A stretch of DNA of 7,536 nucleotides from Pseudomonadota bacterium (GTDB lineage Bacteria > Pseudomonadota > Gammaproteobacteria > Steroidobacterales > Steroidobacteraceae), in the NCBI GenBank assembly GCA_021838065.1, contig JAKCEJ010000138.1:1-7536 (forward strand), given 5' to 3'. Both the position numbers and the translations under genes were made by a program. Below, in pieces: positions 1-6,158 of this stretch (the first letter of the stretch is position 1; the number at the start of each line of letters is the position of its first letter). The notes under the pieces are model-generated. The model did no database searches. It saw nothing but the letters and a program-made list of their open reading frames with translations, and was not told the DNA's origin.

Positions 1-1575
1 GTTCAGATCAATGTCCGTCTCGCTAGGATGCGCCGTGAACACCTTCAGACGCGGCGCGAATCGCTCGAGCTCGCTCTTCCAGTTGGCAATCAGGGAAGCC
101 GGCGCCACGATGAGGCTGGGGCCGTCCGAGGCGTTCGCGGAGCCGGTGCGGCCGCTGCGGCCCGGACGGCCGTGCACGTGCACCAGGAGCGCAATCACCT
201 GCACCGTCTTGCCGAGCCCCATGTCATCGGCGAGGCAGGCCCCGAGACCGAGCCCGGTGAGCAACGCGAGCCACTGCGCGCCGATGACTTGATACGGCCT
301 CAGCGTCGCGTTCAGGCCTCGGCTAAAGAGCGCCGCCTCGGCCTCGGGGTGGCGCAGACGCTCGAGCAGTTCGCGCAGCCACTCGCCCGCCTCGACTCCC
401 GACCAGGCCGCCAGTGTCTCGGGCATCTCGCGGTGGGCGCGCTCGGCGGGCGCACCGGCCAAGAGGCGCATGCCCTCGTGGAACGACAGCCCGCCGGCGC
501 GCACCTCACGCGCCACGCGCTTCCAATGCTCGAGCGCCGCGGCGAGCTGCTCGCCGTCGGCCTCCACCCACCGGCCGCGCAGACGGATCAGGCCCTCGCG
601 GGAGGCGAGCAGCTCACGCTGCTCGGCCTCCGTCAGCGGCTCCCCCTCGAGGGTCATGCGCACCGAGAAATCGAGCAGGGCCTTGGCGCCGAGCTGCGCC
701 GCGGGCGCACTGCCGACCTGGGCACTCACCTGAGGCCGCGGCGCACGGCCCGCCCGCCACCAGTCCGGGATCCGCACCACCAACCCGCAGGCCTCGAGGA
801 CGGCCGTATCCGTGAGCAGCCGCAGCGCCTCGGCGGGACGCCAGGCGAGCGGCTGGTAGATCTCGCCGCTGTCGATGAGCTCGCGCACCCACTCGAGCCG
901 CTCGGCGGCCTCGCGGATCGGCTTCAGCAGGTTCGCCAGGCGGGCGCGGTTCGCCGGGCCAGTGTATTCCTTCAGCGCCCGCCCGAGCGGCAGGTGGCGG
1001 GCCGCGCCCTGCGCCGAGACGCCGCCGGCATACGTGACCAGGAATGCAAACGGAAACGCCTCGTCACGCGGGTTCTCGGCGAGGTGGAAGGTGACCCGCC
1101 CGACCAGCCGCCAGAGCGGATTGCGCCGGTGCAGATAGGTGCGCAGGCTCTCCTCGCCCGCAGCGGCCGCCTCGCGCAGCGTGGCCTCGATGTCGCGCCA
1201 GGCCATGCTGAGGAGCGCCGCATCGAGATACTCGAGGCCGCGGATCGGCGGTGCGGCGAGCCTGAGCGCCTCGAGCTCCTCGGTCGGCGGCAACGCCACC
1301 AGCACGCCCGGGGCATCGGGCTCTGCATCCCCGAGATGGCACAGCCGGGTCAGGTAGCGCTGGGCAAACTCGCGCGCAAAGGCGAGTCCCGGCGGCAGCG
1401 CCGTCGTGGCCTCGGTGCTCGCCAGATGCACCAGCCCCGCCCCCTGACTCTGCGCGAAGGCCCGCTCGATCCGCGCGACGGCCGCGGCCGGCACGCCCGG
1501 TGCCTCGGGCGACTCCACGGGCTGCACCGCGAAGTGGCGCCGGGCATTGATGTACAGATCGAGCGATTCGGCCAT
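1..1575 (-). CDS. SNF2-family DNA translocase/helicase, N-terminal part (3' end cut by window edge)
   Basis: The reverse strand is open for exactly 525 codons from an ATG at 1575 to the window edge. An in-frame TAG lies seven codons upstream, so this is the earliest ATG; no clear Shine-Dalgarno is visible. Residues about 160-360 match the accessory N-terminal region of bacterial SNF2 proteins (SNF2_helicase/DUF3670 type): LPLGRALKEY near 195-204, DSGEIY near 235-240, IPDWW near 269-273, KALLDFSV near 298-305 and GRWVEAD near 334-340. The ATPase core starts at about 425 with LRPYQ, then the Walker A motif DDMGLGKT (450-457) and motif Ia LIVAPASLIANWK (488-500). A Gly/Arg/Ser-rich insert (about 469-484) separates motifs I and Ia. 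Motifs II-VI lie off the window. By family it should be an ATP-driven double-stranded DNA translocase of the YwqA/HelZ kind; its role here is unknown. It is transcribed divergently from the adjacent brnTA pair. A five-pair hairpin (CCGCT/AGCGG, 1588-1600) sits in its leader. Confidence 0.9.
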   Translation of the reverse strand, partial: MAESLDLYINARRHFAVQPVESPEAPGVPAAAVARIERAFAQSQGAGLVHLASTEATTALPPGLAFAREFAQRYLTRLCHLGDAEPDAPGVLVALPPTEELEALRLAAPPIRGLEYLDAALLSMAWRDIEATLREAAAAGEESLRTYLHRRNPLWRLVGRVTFHLAENPRDEAFPFAFLVTYAGGVSAQGAARHLPLGRALKEYTGPANRARLANLLKPIREAAERLEWVRELIDSGEIYQPLAWRPAEALRLLTDTAVLEACGLVVRIPDWWRAGRAPRPQVSAQVGSAPAAQLGAKALLDFSVRMTLEGEPLTEAEQRELLASREGLIRLRGRWVEADGEQLAAALEHWKRVAREVRAGGLSFHEGMRLLAGAPAERAHREMPETLAAWSGVEAGEWLRELLERLRHPEAEAALFSRGLNATLRPYQVIGAQWLALLTGLGLGACLADDMGLGKTVQVIALLVHVHGRPGRSGRTGSANASDGPSLIVAPASLIANWKSELERFAPRLKVFTAHPSETDIDLN

Positions 1576-1619
1576 GATGCAGATGTGCCGCTAAAAGCGG
1601 CCGGGAAACGTACGCTCCG

Positions 1620-1657
1620 TCAACAAAAGGAGTGAAAAATATATACTGTTTTTATAC
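1620..1657 (+). promoter_or_regulatory. Putative brnTA promoter with spaced TATAC repeats
   Basis: A -10-like TATACT lies at 1642-1647, 16 bp after a weak -35-like TCAACA (1620-1625). This would start transcription near 1654 and give a leader of about 20 nt before the ATG at 1674. TATAC occurs twice, at 1642-1646 and 1653-1657, exactly 11 bp apart on one face of the helix. That layout suits a ribbon-helix-helix repressor such as the BrnA-like protein encoded here. This is inference from spacing and hexamer match only. The reverse strand of the same stretch holds a TTGACG (1623-1618) that could serve the divergent helicase gene, but no good -10 follows it. Confidence 0.35.
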
Positions 1658-1673
1658 CAGACCCTCCGGCGCG

Positions 1674-1943
1674 ATGGACTTCGAATACGACCGGCAGAAC
1701 AGCGAGGACCATAAGGCCAGGCACGGCATCGACTTCGATGCGGCGCAAGCGCTCTGGCAGGACCCTGCCCTGATCGAAATGCCGGCCCGGGCGATGGACG
1801 AGCCGAGAGCACTCGCGATCGCACCATGGGCGGGGCCCCACGGGTCCGCGATGTTCACGCGCCGAAGCGAGCGAATCCGACGGATCTCGGTGCGGCGCGC
1901 TCGCGCTGAAGAGGTGAAGGTTTATGAAAGCGAAGCGGTTTGA
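1674..1943 (+). CDS. brnT: BrnT-family ribonuclease toxin
   Basis: This is an 89-residue protein that aligns along its length with BrnT toxins, small RelE-like ribonucleases of type II TA systems that cut RNA and stop translation. Visible family marks are the opening MDFEYD, the KARHGIDFDAAQ block (residues 14-25), a central DEPR (42-45) and the C-terminal ISVRRARAEEVKVYES (71-86). The frame is open upstream to a GTG at 1632, but family alignment favours the ATG at 1674. The AGGAG at 1628-1632 overlaps that GTG and is too close to serve it. The toxin precedes and overlaps the antitoxin gene by 20 nt, the usual brnT-brnA order. Compared with my recollection of close relatives, several core positions look unusual: PWAGPHG where IGKxDGKHW is common, TRR where TYR is common, and IRRIS where IRIIS is common. 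The product may therefore be weakened. Confidence 0.8.
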   Translation: MDFEYDRQNSEDHKARHGIDFDAAQALWQDPALIEMPARAMDEPRALAIAPWAGPHGSAMFTRRSERIRRISVRRARAEEVKVYESEAV

Positions 1944-2154
1944 TCAGCAATTCGACGCTGGCGAGAGCGTCCTCGAACATCTTGACGTGCAACGCGCCCA
2001 CAGACCCGGCATCGACATCAAGCGCGTCAACGTCGATTTCCCGCAATGGATGGTTCAATCCATTGATCGGCAGGCGCGTCGGCTCGGTGTGACCCGCCAG
2101 TCGCTCATCAAGCTGTGGTTGGCCGAAAGGCTCGAGGCGCGCGCCACCCCCTGA
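1924..2154 (+). CDS. brnA: BrnA-like ribbon-helix-helix antitoxin
   Basis: This 76-residue protein starts at the ATG at 1924, inside the end of brnT (20-nt overlap in another frame), so the two are presumably co-translated. GAGGTGAAGG at 1911-1920 could act as its ribosome binding site. Residues 33-38 (KRVNVDF region) form the predicted DNA-contacting beta strand. Residues about 41-54 (QWMVQSIDRQARRL) and 57-70 (TRQSLIKLWLAERL) form the two helices of a CopG/MetJ-type ribbon-helix-helix. The N-terminal 30 residues (FDQQFDAGESVLEHLD) resemble the toxin-binding part of BrnT-associated antitoxins. It should neutralise BrnT by direct binding and repress its own promoter as a toxin-antitoxin complex. 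No damage is seen. It converges with the HipH gene that follows. Confidence 0.85.
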   Translation: MKAKRFDQQFDAGESVLEHLDVQRAHRPGIDIKRVNVDFPQWMVQSIDRQARRLGVTRQSLIKLWLAERLEARATP

Positions 2155-2303
2155 TCGGCGGCGCGGCGAGCCGCATCCGTGTCGCAAGCCGCGCGACCGA
2201 GATACCGGCATCACTTCGTGTGCGCAATGCAAGAACTCGTTCCGCGGATTGGCGGGCGCAACGCGGAGCGCGGCTTACACGCCACTGCCGCGAGGACGCC
2301 TAT
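2155..2303. other. Intergenic gap between convergent brnA and hipH
   Basis: These 149 bp separate the brnA stop from the hipH stop. I see no credible gene and no hairpin followed by a T-run that would mark an intrinsic terminator in either direction. The reverse-strand ORF crossing 1855-2232 is antisense to brnTA and matches nothing I recognise. Confidence 0.5.
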
Positions 2304-3689
2304 TCACATCTCGAGATGCTGGCGGGCGGCGCGGACCTTCTGCGCGTTATCGGCGCACACAGCGCGAAACGGCGCGCTGATGCGATCATCATCGGCAGCC
2401 CGGGACCAGAACACATCGGCCGCGGCCGCGCCAGCCTGCCAGGCTTCGCGCTCGGCCGGCAAGGGCAAGCGGGGCACGAAATCCACGGACGGAAGCTCGA
2501 CACCTCGCTGCGGGGCATAGCGCATCGGGAGCATGTCATAGGCAGGGGCCAGGCACAGCGGGGCAGATGCGGCGGAACTCTGCGGTGTGAACGAGAGATT
2601 GCCGTCGTGCATGTCGGTGTTGGCAATCAGCTGACCGAAATGCCACAAGCGTGTGATGGCCCCGGCGGTGTCTCGATCAATGAGCCGGCGTTCGAGAAGC
2701 TGTGCAGCCCCTTCGGTCCACGGCCGGCCGGCAAGTCCAAACCAGCCGTAGTTGAGCGCCGCCCATGAGCACAAGCCAGAGCGACCGCGCGCGCCGTGGC
2801 GATCAAAGCGAACCACCTCGAGAAAAGTGCGGCTCCCCGCTCGCAAAATGCGTGATTGCGCCGCGGTGAGGCCCGGCAACATCGCGAGCGTATCCGCCGC
2901 GAGCGACTCACAGACGAGCAGATCCGACCCGCGCTGCGTGCCCGGTGACTCGTCCGAACCTGAAAATTTCACAATGACGTGAGTCCGCACGCCGTCCAAG
3001 ACGGACACTGCGGTGAACTTCGGGAATTCCCCGGCAGCGGAGGAACCCGCATCGCCATCCGCCATGGCCCGCTGCGCACGCTCGCTGTAGGTCTCGATTA
3101 AGGGCGCCTGCGAAGCAGGCGCCGGCGGTTGCTGCAGTTCATCCAGCCACAATTGAAGGGCATGCTCACCGACGATGAAATTGCCGCTCTGGTCCGCTCC
3201 GAAGAGCGAGAGCGCATGCAGCACATCGTCGTCGGACCATTGGCGCGGATCGTCACCGAGGTGCAGTACGCGCGCGTGCGCCCGGGCGAACCGCCTGCCC
3301 ATGAATCCCGCAGGCCGCAGGTCCTGAAGAAAATAGGGCAGTCCCTCGAACCAGCCGTCACGCATCGAGTGATCCAGAGGCCACTGGGGCGATGCGCTGA
3401 ATTCGAGGAAGGTCCCATCAGGATGGGCAAGATTCAGGCGCCCGACCTGTTCTACGCCGCCTCGCTCGTCGACCTGAAATACCGGCAGAGGGTCTGCGCT
3501 TCCGCGCAGGCGCCGGCGGGCGGCGTAGGCGGTGCGCCGTGCGCGCCCGATGGTCAGGACTTCGGACCCGGCTGCACGCACGGCGCGCATCAGCGTCGCG
3601 CGGCTCACATCCAGAACGGCAAGCAACTCTGCGGCGGGCAGATGGGGTCGCGCCCGGAGGACCCGAATGAGGTCTTCTGTGGTCGCCAT
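2304..3689 (-). CDS. yjjJ: Solitary HipA-family Ser/Thr kinase toxin with N-terminal helix-turn-helix (HipH/YjjJ type)
   Basis: This 461-residue protein is about the size of E. coli YjjJ (HipH). Residues 1-60 form a winged-helix/helix-turn-helix (AAELLAVLDVSRATLMRAV, 19-37), which stands in for a separate HipB. The kinase part shows the HipA signatures in order: a P-loop-like GSSAAGEFPKF (215-225) with Ser217 at the position of the E. coli HipA autophosphorylated Ser150, the ATP-binding Lys in VIVKF (K241), Glu261, the catalytic loop IANTDMHDGN (355-364; D359, N364), and a DFG-like AYDM (D384). All key residues are present, so an active kinase is likely. HipA kinases phosphorylate translation factors such as glutamyl-tRNA synthetase; the target here cannot be read from sequence. 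No separate antitoxin gene adjoins it, consistent with the built-in DNA-binding domain. No Shine-Dalgarno is visible before the ATG. Its promoter carries three copies of one motif, which suggests autoregulation. Confidence 0.9.
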   Translation of the reverse strand: MATTEDLIRVLRARPHLPAAELLAVLDVSRATLMRAVRAAGSEVLTIGRARRTAYAARRRLRGSADPLPVFQVDERGGVEQVGRLNLAHPDGTFLEFSASPQWPLDHSMRDGWFEGLPYFLQDLRPAGFMGRRFARAHARVLHLGDDPRQWSDDDVLHALSLFGADQSGNFIVGEHALQLWLDELQQPPAPASQAPLIETYSERAQRAMADGDAGSSAAGEFPKFTAVSVLDGVRTHVIVKFSGSDESPGTQRGSDLLVCESLAADTLAMLPGLTAAQSRILRAGSRTFLEVVRFDRHGARGRSGLCSWAALNYGWFGLAGRPWTEGAAQLLERRLIDRDTAGAITRLWHFGQLIANTDMHDGNLSFTPQSSAASAPLCLAPAYDMLPMRYAPQRGVELPSVDFVPRLPLPAEREAWQAGAAAADVFWSRAADDDRISAPFRAVCADNAQKVRAARQHLEM

Positions 3690-3771
3690 AATGAAACGAT
3701 TTTAAGGCATTAACTTATTGATTTTGAAATTATCGCATATCCTATACGAAACGATATATGAAACGATTTTA
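3690..3771 (-). promoter_or_regulatory. hipH promoter with three GAAACGAT operator-like repeats
   Basis: This is one of the few AT-rich stretches in the window. On the reverse strand an extended -10, TGCGATAAT (3737-3729), would place the start near 3722 and give a leader of about 33 nt. The motif GAAACGAT (ATCGTTTC on the coding strand) occurs at 3693-3700, 3748-3755 and 3760-3767. The first and third belong to an identical 14-mer, ATGAAACGATTTTA (3691-3704 and 3758-3771). Two copies cover the expected -35 zone, 12 bp apart, and one lies in the leader next to the start codon. This is the arrangement expected for repression by looping or cooperative binding, probably by the HipH N-terminal domain (inference). 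Confidence 0.5.
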
Positions 3772-3836
3772 CACACACAGCCTCCGCACCGTCGAGACGC
3801 CCTGTCGCAGTGACCGAAGGCGCGATCCGTTCAGGG

Positions 3837-3913
3837 CCCAGTGCTCGGCGCGGTCATGGTGCAGCTGCGGCGAGAGCACCGCACCGGGCTTGACCTTCAG
3901 GCGCTTGACCTGA
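3837..3913 (-). repeat. Direct repeat, left copy (manC cupin segment)
   Basis: This pairs with 7460-7536 at an offset of 3623 bp, in the same orientation. There are two mismatches in 77 bases (3855 C against G, 3869 G against A). The repeat begins sharply at CCCAGTGCTCGG. Its other end is not seen because the right copy runs off the window, so the true length is at least 77 bp. The left fragment's protein match goes on to about 4080, so the repeat may be near 240 bp. Confidence 0.9.
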
Positions 3914-4080
3914 AAGCGCGGCCCCGACTCGATGCTGTCGTCACTGCCCCAGGGGCGGAACACCTCGCGGCGCAGGCTGTGCCCGTAGCACCCCGCCTCC
4001 TTCAGGCGGTGCATCCGCTTCTTCACGTCCTGCACCCGCGGCCTCAGCGCCACCCGCACCGCATCCTGGGTCTCGACCGC
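3837..4080 (-). pseudogene. Degenerate internal fragment of mannose-1-phosphate guanylyltransferase (manC/algA)
   Basis: Read on the reverse strand, about 81 codons match the linker and first cupin strands of bifunctional GDP-mannose pyrophosphorylase/phosphomannose isomerase. ETQDAVRV and RVQDVKKRM come first, then REVFRPWG, RFQVKRLKVKPGAVLS and HHDRAEHW. The catalytic nucleotidyltransferase domain is missing upstream and the cupin stops at HW, after which the frame runs into unrelated sequence to a TAA at 3771-3769. Against the copy at the right edge, 75 of 77 bases at 3837-3913 are identical. The two differences change SLQLHHH to SPQLHHD, removing a conserved cupin histidine. The frame is still open and is the same frame as hipA just upstream, but no start codon with a ribosome site is evident. 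I read it as a remnant of a duplication or insertion, not a working gene. Confidence 0.75.
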
Positions 4081-4167
4081 CCGGTGAACGGACCGCACGA
4101 GGGCGCTTCTCGCACGGGCTTCAACGATGGCGCACTGGGCCAGGCGCGCCTCAAAGCGCGCAATTTG

Positions 4168-5391
4168 TCACCCGTACTCGTCCCGCTGCTCACGCAGAAA
4201 GGGCCGATCGATCTGCTCGGCATAGTGCTCGATGTCCGCGCTCGAGACCCCGCACGCACGGAAGTGCGCCTTCCAGCCGCTCACCACCCGAGCGACTCGG
4301 CGCACTTCAGCCACCGCCTCATCGGGTTGCAGCGCGAACAGGTTCGACATCGACAGCGCATTCTCGAGCGTCGAATCCGCGCCCTGCTCACCGATGCGCA
4401 TCTGTTGAAAGCCGAGCGCCTGCCCTGTGGGCAGCACGTCGTATGCCGCAGAGAGCTCGTACTGCTGATCCGCTGAGACGATCAACGCATGGTTCTTCTC
4501 GTGATCATCGGTGTTATCCATCAGGATATTGAAGACCATGCGGCGAAAGAGCTCCTGCATGTCCTGAACATAGCGCTCGCCGTGCGCAACCCCTTTGCGG
4601 CGCAACAACTGCGCAAGCTCCGGGTAACCGAACGGTTCTGCCGCCGCCCGCAGCGCCACCGCGGCGGACAGACAGTGCCGCCGTTGCCCGCCGCTACGAT
4701 CGAAGCGCTTCACGGCGATGGCGTGACCATCCGTCAGGCGCACGGCCATGCTCGTCGCCGTCCGTATGGATGCACTGCGCGCCAGCGTCATCGTGGCATG
4801 CTCGATGAGCGGAGTATCCGCATGATCACCGTCGGAGAACTTGATCACCCACTGCTCGGTATCGATCTCGAGCAGCGCCTTGGGTCGAGCGCCCCCCAGG
4901 GTCGCGCCGGGGGAGATCAGTCGCTTCAGCGCCGGGGGCACCGGCTCACCGGCCTGAATGCAGCGCACGAGCCGATAAATCTGCTCGGCTTCACCGAGCA
5001 CCGGAAGCGGTCCGAGCCGGCGAGGCAGATAGTGCTCGGCGGAACTCGAGACACCGAGGGCACCAAATCGATCGTCGCCGGCATAGTAAAGATATTCGAG
5101 CAGGGACAAACGGGTCGGCTTGTCGATGAAGCGGATGACGCGCTCGCCCCAGCGGTCCGGCCGGGCATCATCCACCGCGCCGACCACCGAGTGGCGTGTG
5201 CTCGGCGCAAACTCTGCCTCGATGAGCGGCAAGTCTTCGCTGAGCGCAAAACCCTCAGCGAGCCAACTCGGCGCATACCGCAGCGATACGCTCTGCAAAG
5301 AGCGAACCAGCCGCAGCTCACCGACCAGGCGCGGTCGCGATGGATCGGTCAGGATCCACAGCGCGAGCGAGTCTCCGGGCTCGTAGGTCAT
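4168..5391 (-). CDS. hipA: HipA-family Ser/Thr kinase toxin
   Basis: This 407-residue protein overlaps hipB in an ATGA junction (ATG 5391-5389, hipB TGA 5390-5388), so the two are translationally coupled. The N-terminal subdomain carries the HipA features DARPDRWGERVI (75-86) and YYAGDDRFGALG (102-113). The kinase core has the P-loop-like SPGATLGGARPKA (160-172), the ATP-binding Lys in WVIKF (K184), Glu197, the catalytic loop MDNTDDHEKNH (291-301; D295, N300) and a DFG-like AYDVLP (D318). By family it phosphorylates a translation target, classically glutamyl-tRNA synthetase, triggering dormancy unless bound by HipB. One oddity is that the residue aligned with E. coli HipA Ser150, whose autophosphorylation ejects the P-loop, is Thr164. 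The protein is unlike the HipH nearby, having no N-terminal DNA-binding domain. The reading frame stays open after its TGA for another 132 codons. Confidence 0.93.
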   Translation of the reverse strand: MTYEPGDSLALWILTDPSRPRLVGELRLVRSLQSVSLRYAPSWLAEGFALSEDLPLIEAEFAPSTRHSVVGAVDDARPDRWGERVIRFIDKPTRLSLLEYLYYAGDDRFGALGVSSSAEHYLPRRLGPLPVLGEAEQIYRLVRCIQAGEPVPPALKRLISPGATLGGARPKALLEIDTEQWVIKFSDGDHADTPLIEHATMTLARSASIRTATSMAVRLTDGHAIAVKRFDRSGGQRRHCLSAAVALRAAAEPFGYPELAQLLRRKGVAHGERYVQDMQELFRRMVFNILMDNTDDHEKNHALIVSADQQYELSAAYDVLPTGQALGFQQMRIGEQGADSTLENALSMSNLFALQPDEAVAEVRRVARVVSGWKAHFRACGVSSADIEHYAEQIDRPFLREQRDEYG

Positions 5392-5750
5392 GGTGGAGCG
5401 CGCCTCTGGCGAGCCCGTGCCGAGGCCGCCGCACGTCGCGCTCGACGCTGCAACGCAGTGCGAACTTCACCCTCAATCGCCCCACGGTCCTCCCCCGGCG
5501 CCGCCACTTCCGACAGTGCCGCCACGCGGCCGATCATCCACAGGGCCGTGGCGTACAGCCCCATTCCCACACCCGGATCGCCGCGCTCCAACCGGATAAG
5601 GGTCGGCACCGAGCAGCCCAGACGCCGGGCCCAGGTCCGCTGTGATTCCTTCCGCCGTAGGCGTGCGATGGCGAGGTTCTCGCCGAGATCTCGCAGCGCC
5701 TGCGCCACGGCGGGTGGAAGCGTCGCAAGGGCAGGAGCGGATCGAGACAT
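5388..5750 (-). CDS. hipB: HipB-like XRE-family antitoxin/repressor
   Basis: This 120-residue protein is the first gene of the hipBA operon. Residues about 21-60 form an XRE/Cro helix-turn-helix: LGENLAIARLRRKESQRTWA (22-41), then a recognition-helix region CSVPTLIRLERGDPG (46-60), followed by GMGLYATALWMIG (62-74), typical of this family. The tail from about 96 is rich in Arg and Ala and looks disordered; flexible antitoxin tails often touch the toxin or mark it for proteolysis. It should bind and restrain HipA and repress the operon through the dyad just upstream. The ATG at 5750 sits about 27 nt after the predicted transcription start, with no visible Shine-Dalgarno. The single-ORF start is supported by the AT-rich non-coding sequence right before it. 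Confidence 0.9.
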   Translation of the reverse strand: MSRSAPALATLPPAVAQALRDLGENLAIARLRRKESQRTWARRLGCSVPTLIRLERGDPGVGMGLYATALWMIGRVAALSEVAAPGEDRGAIEGEVRTALQRRARRAAASARARQRRAPP

Positions 5751-5761
5751 ATTTAGAGTTT

Positions 5762-5789
5762 ATCAAAACCAATTTTTTGATCAATTATA
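5762..5789 (-). promoter_or_regulatory. hipBA promoter and operator-like dyad
   Basis: On the reverse strand a perfect TATAAT (5789-5784) would start transcription near 5777, 27 nt before hipB. No convincing -35 lies upstream. Between the -10 and the ATG is a perfect inverted repeat, ATCAAAA-N6-TTTTGAT (5762-5781), 20 bp across. The palindrome TTGATCAA (5777-5784) overlaps it and the -10. Position and symmetry suit a dimeric XRE repressor. The half-site differs from the TATCC/GGATA of E. coli hip operators. HipB binding here is inference. Confidence 0.55.
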
Positions 5790-5990
5790 TTTTACTTCCC
5801 TGAGCGCTGATCTCGCGATTGACCCGGCCCAGGCCCCGGCCGGCGGCGCCTCGGGCGCGGTTGGCCGGGGGTAAGACCTCTCACGGACTACAGGGCCTGG
5901 GAGGGCGGAGTGCGCGGTGCGGTGATTTGGCAGCCGCAGCGAACGCTGCACGGCATTTCCCTCAGCGGGTGGCCGAGTGGCATCGGGGCC

Positions 5991-6018
5991 TCGATAGGGC
6001 GCTGCCTGCCCCTATCGA
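5991..6018. repeat. Inverted repeat, 9-bp arms (TCGATAGGG / CCCTATCGA)
   Basis: Perfect 9-bp arms at 5991-5999 and 6010-6018 enclose a 10-nt loop. Allowing a two-base bulge, GGGG (5985-5988) can also pair with CCCC (6019-6022), which would lengthen the stem. There is no T-run on either side, so it does not look like a standard intrinsic terminator. Its role is unknown. Confidence 0.7.
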
Positions 6019-6123
6019 CCCCCTGGAGCCGCCCCCCGCACGGTGTGGTGATGCGCCAAGTCCCGCGGGCCGCACACAGGAGCGCCTGCCGGTAGCCGAT
6101 CTGCGGGCAGCTCAGCCTGATGA

Positions 6124-6158
6124 GCGCGCGGCACGCAGATCCGCTGGGTGCCGCGCGC
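6124..6158. repeat. Inverted repeat, 11-bp arms (GCGCGCGGCAC / GTGCCGCGCGC)
   Basis: Perfect 11-bp, almost all-GC arms at 6124-6134 and 6148-6158 enclose a 13-nt loop. This is the strongest predicted stem in the window. No T-run follows. REP-type repeats, IS200/IS605-like hairpin ends and plain transcription barriers all have this form; nothing here decides between them. Confidence 0.75.

Noticed and set aside
28..1635. Plus-strand open frame of 535 codons
   Set aside because: It is antisense to the SNF2 gene. Its translation is Arg/Gly/Pro-rich without any motif, whereas the opposite strand carries clear helicase motifs. Long antisense frames are common in GC-rich genes.
2115..2768. Plus-strand open frame overlapping the brnA end and hipH
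   Set aside because: It is antisense to the catalytic half of HipH and no conserved features appear in the translation.
3691..3771. The 14-bp repeat as target-site duplication of a small insertion
   Set aside because: A third partial copy (3748-3755) and overlap with promoter elements fit operator sites better, and the 53 bp between the full copies do not look like a mobile element.
4489..5874. Plus-strand open frame of 461 codons
   Set aside because: It is a shadow of hipBA on the other strand, lacks a ribosome site or family motif, and crosses the AT-rich hipBA promoter.
5965..6040. tRNA-Ser-like D-arm string GGTGGCCGAGTGG
   Set aside because: No matching acceptor stem, anticodon arm or T-loop (TTCGAATC-like) follows at the right spacing, so it is a chance match.
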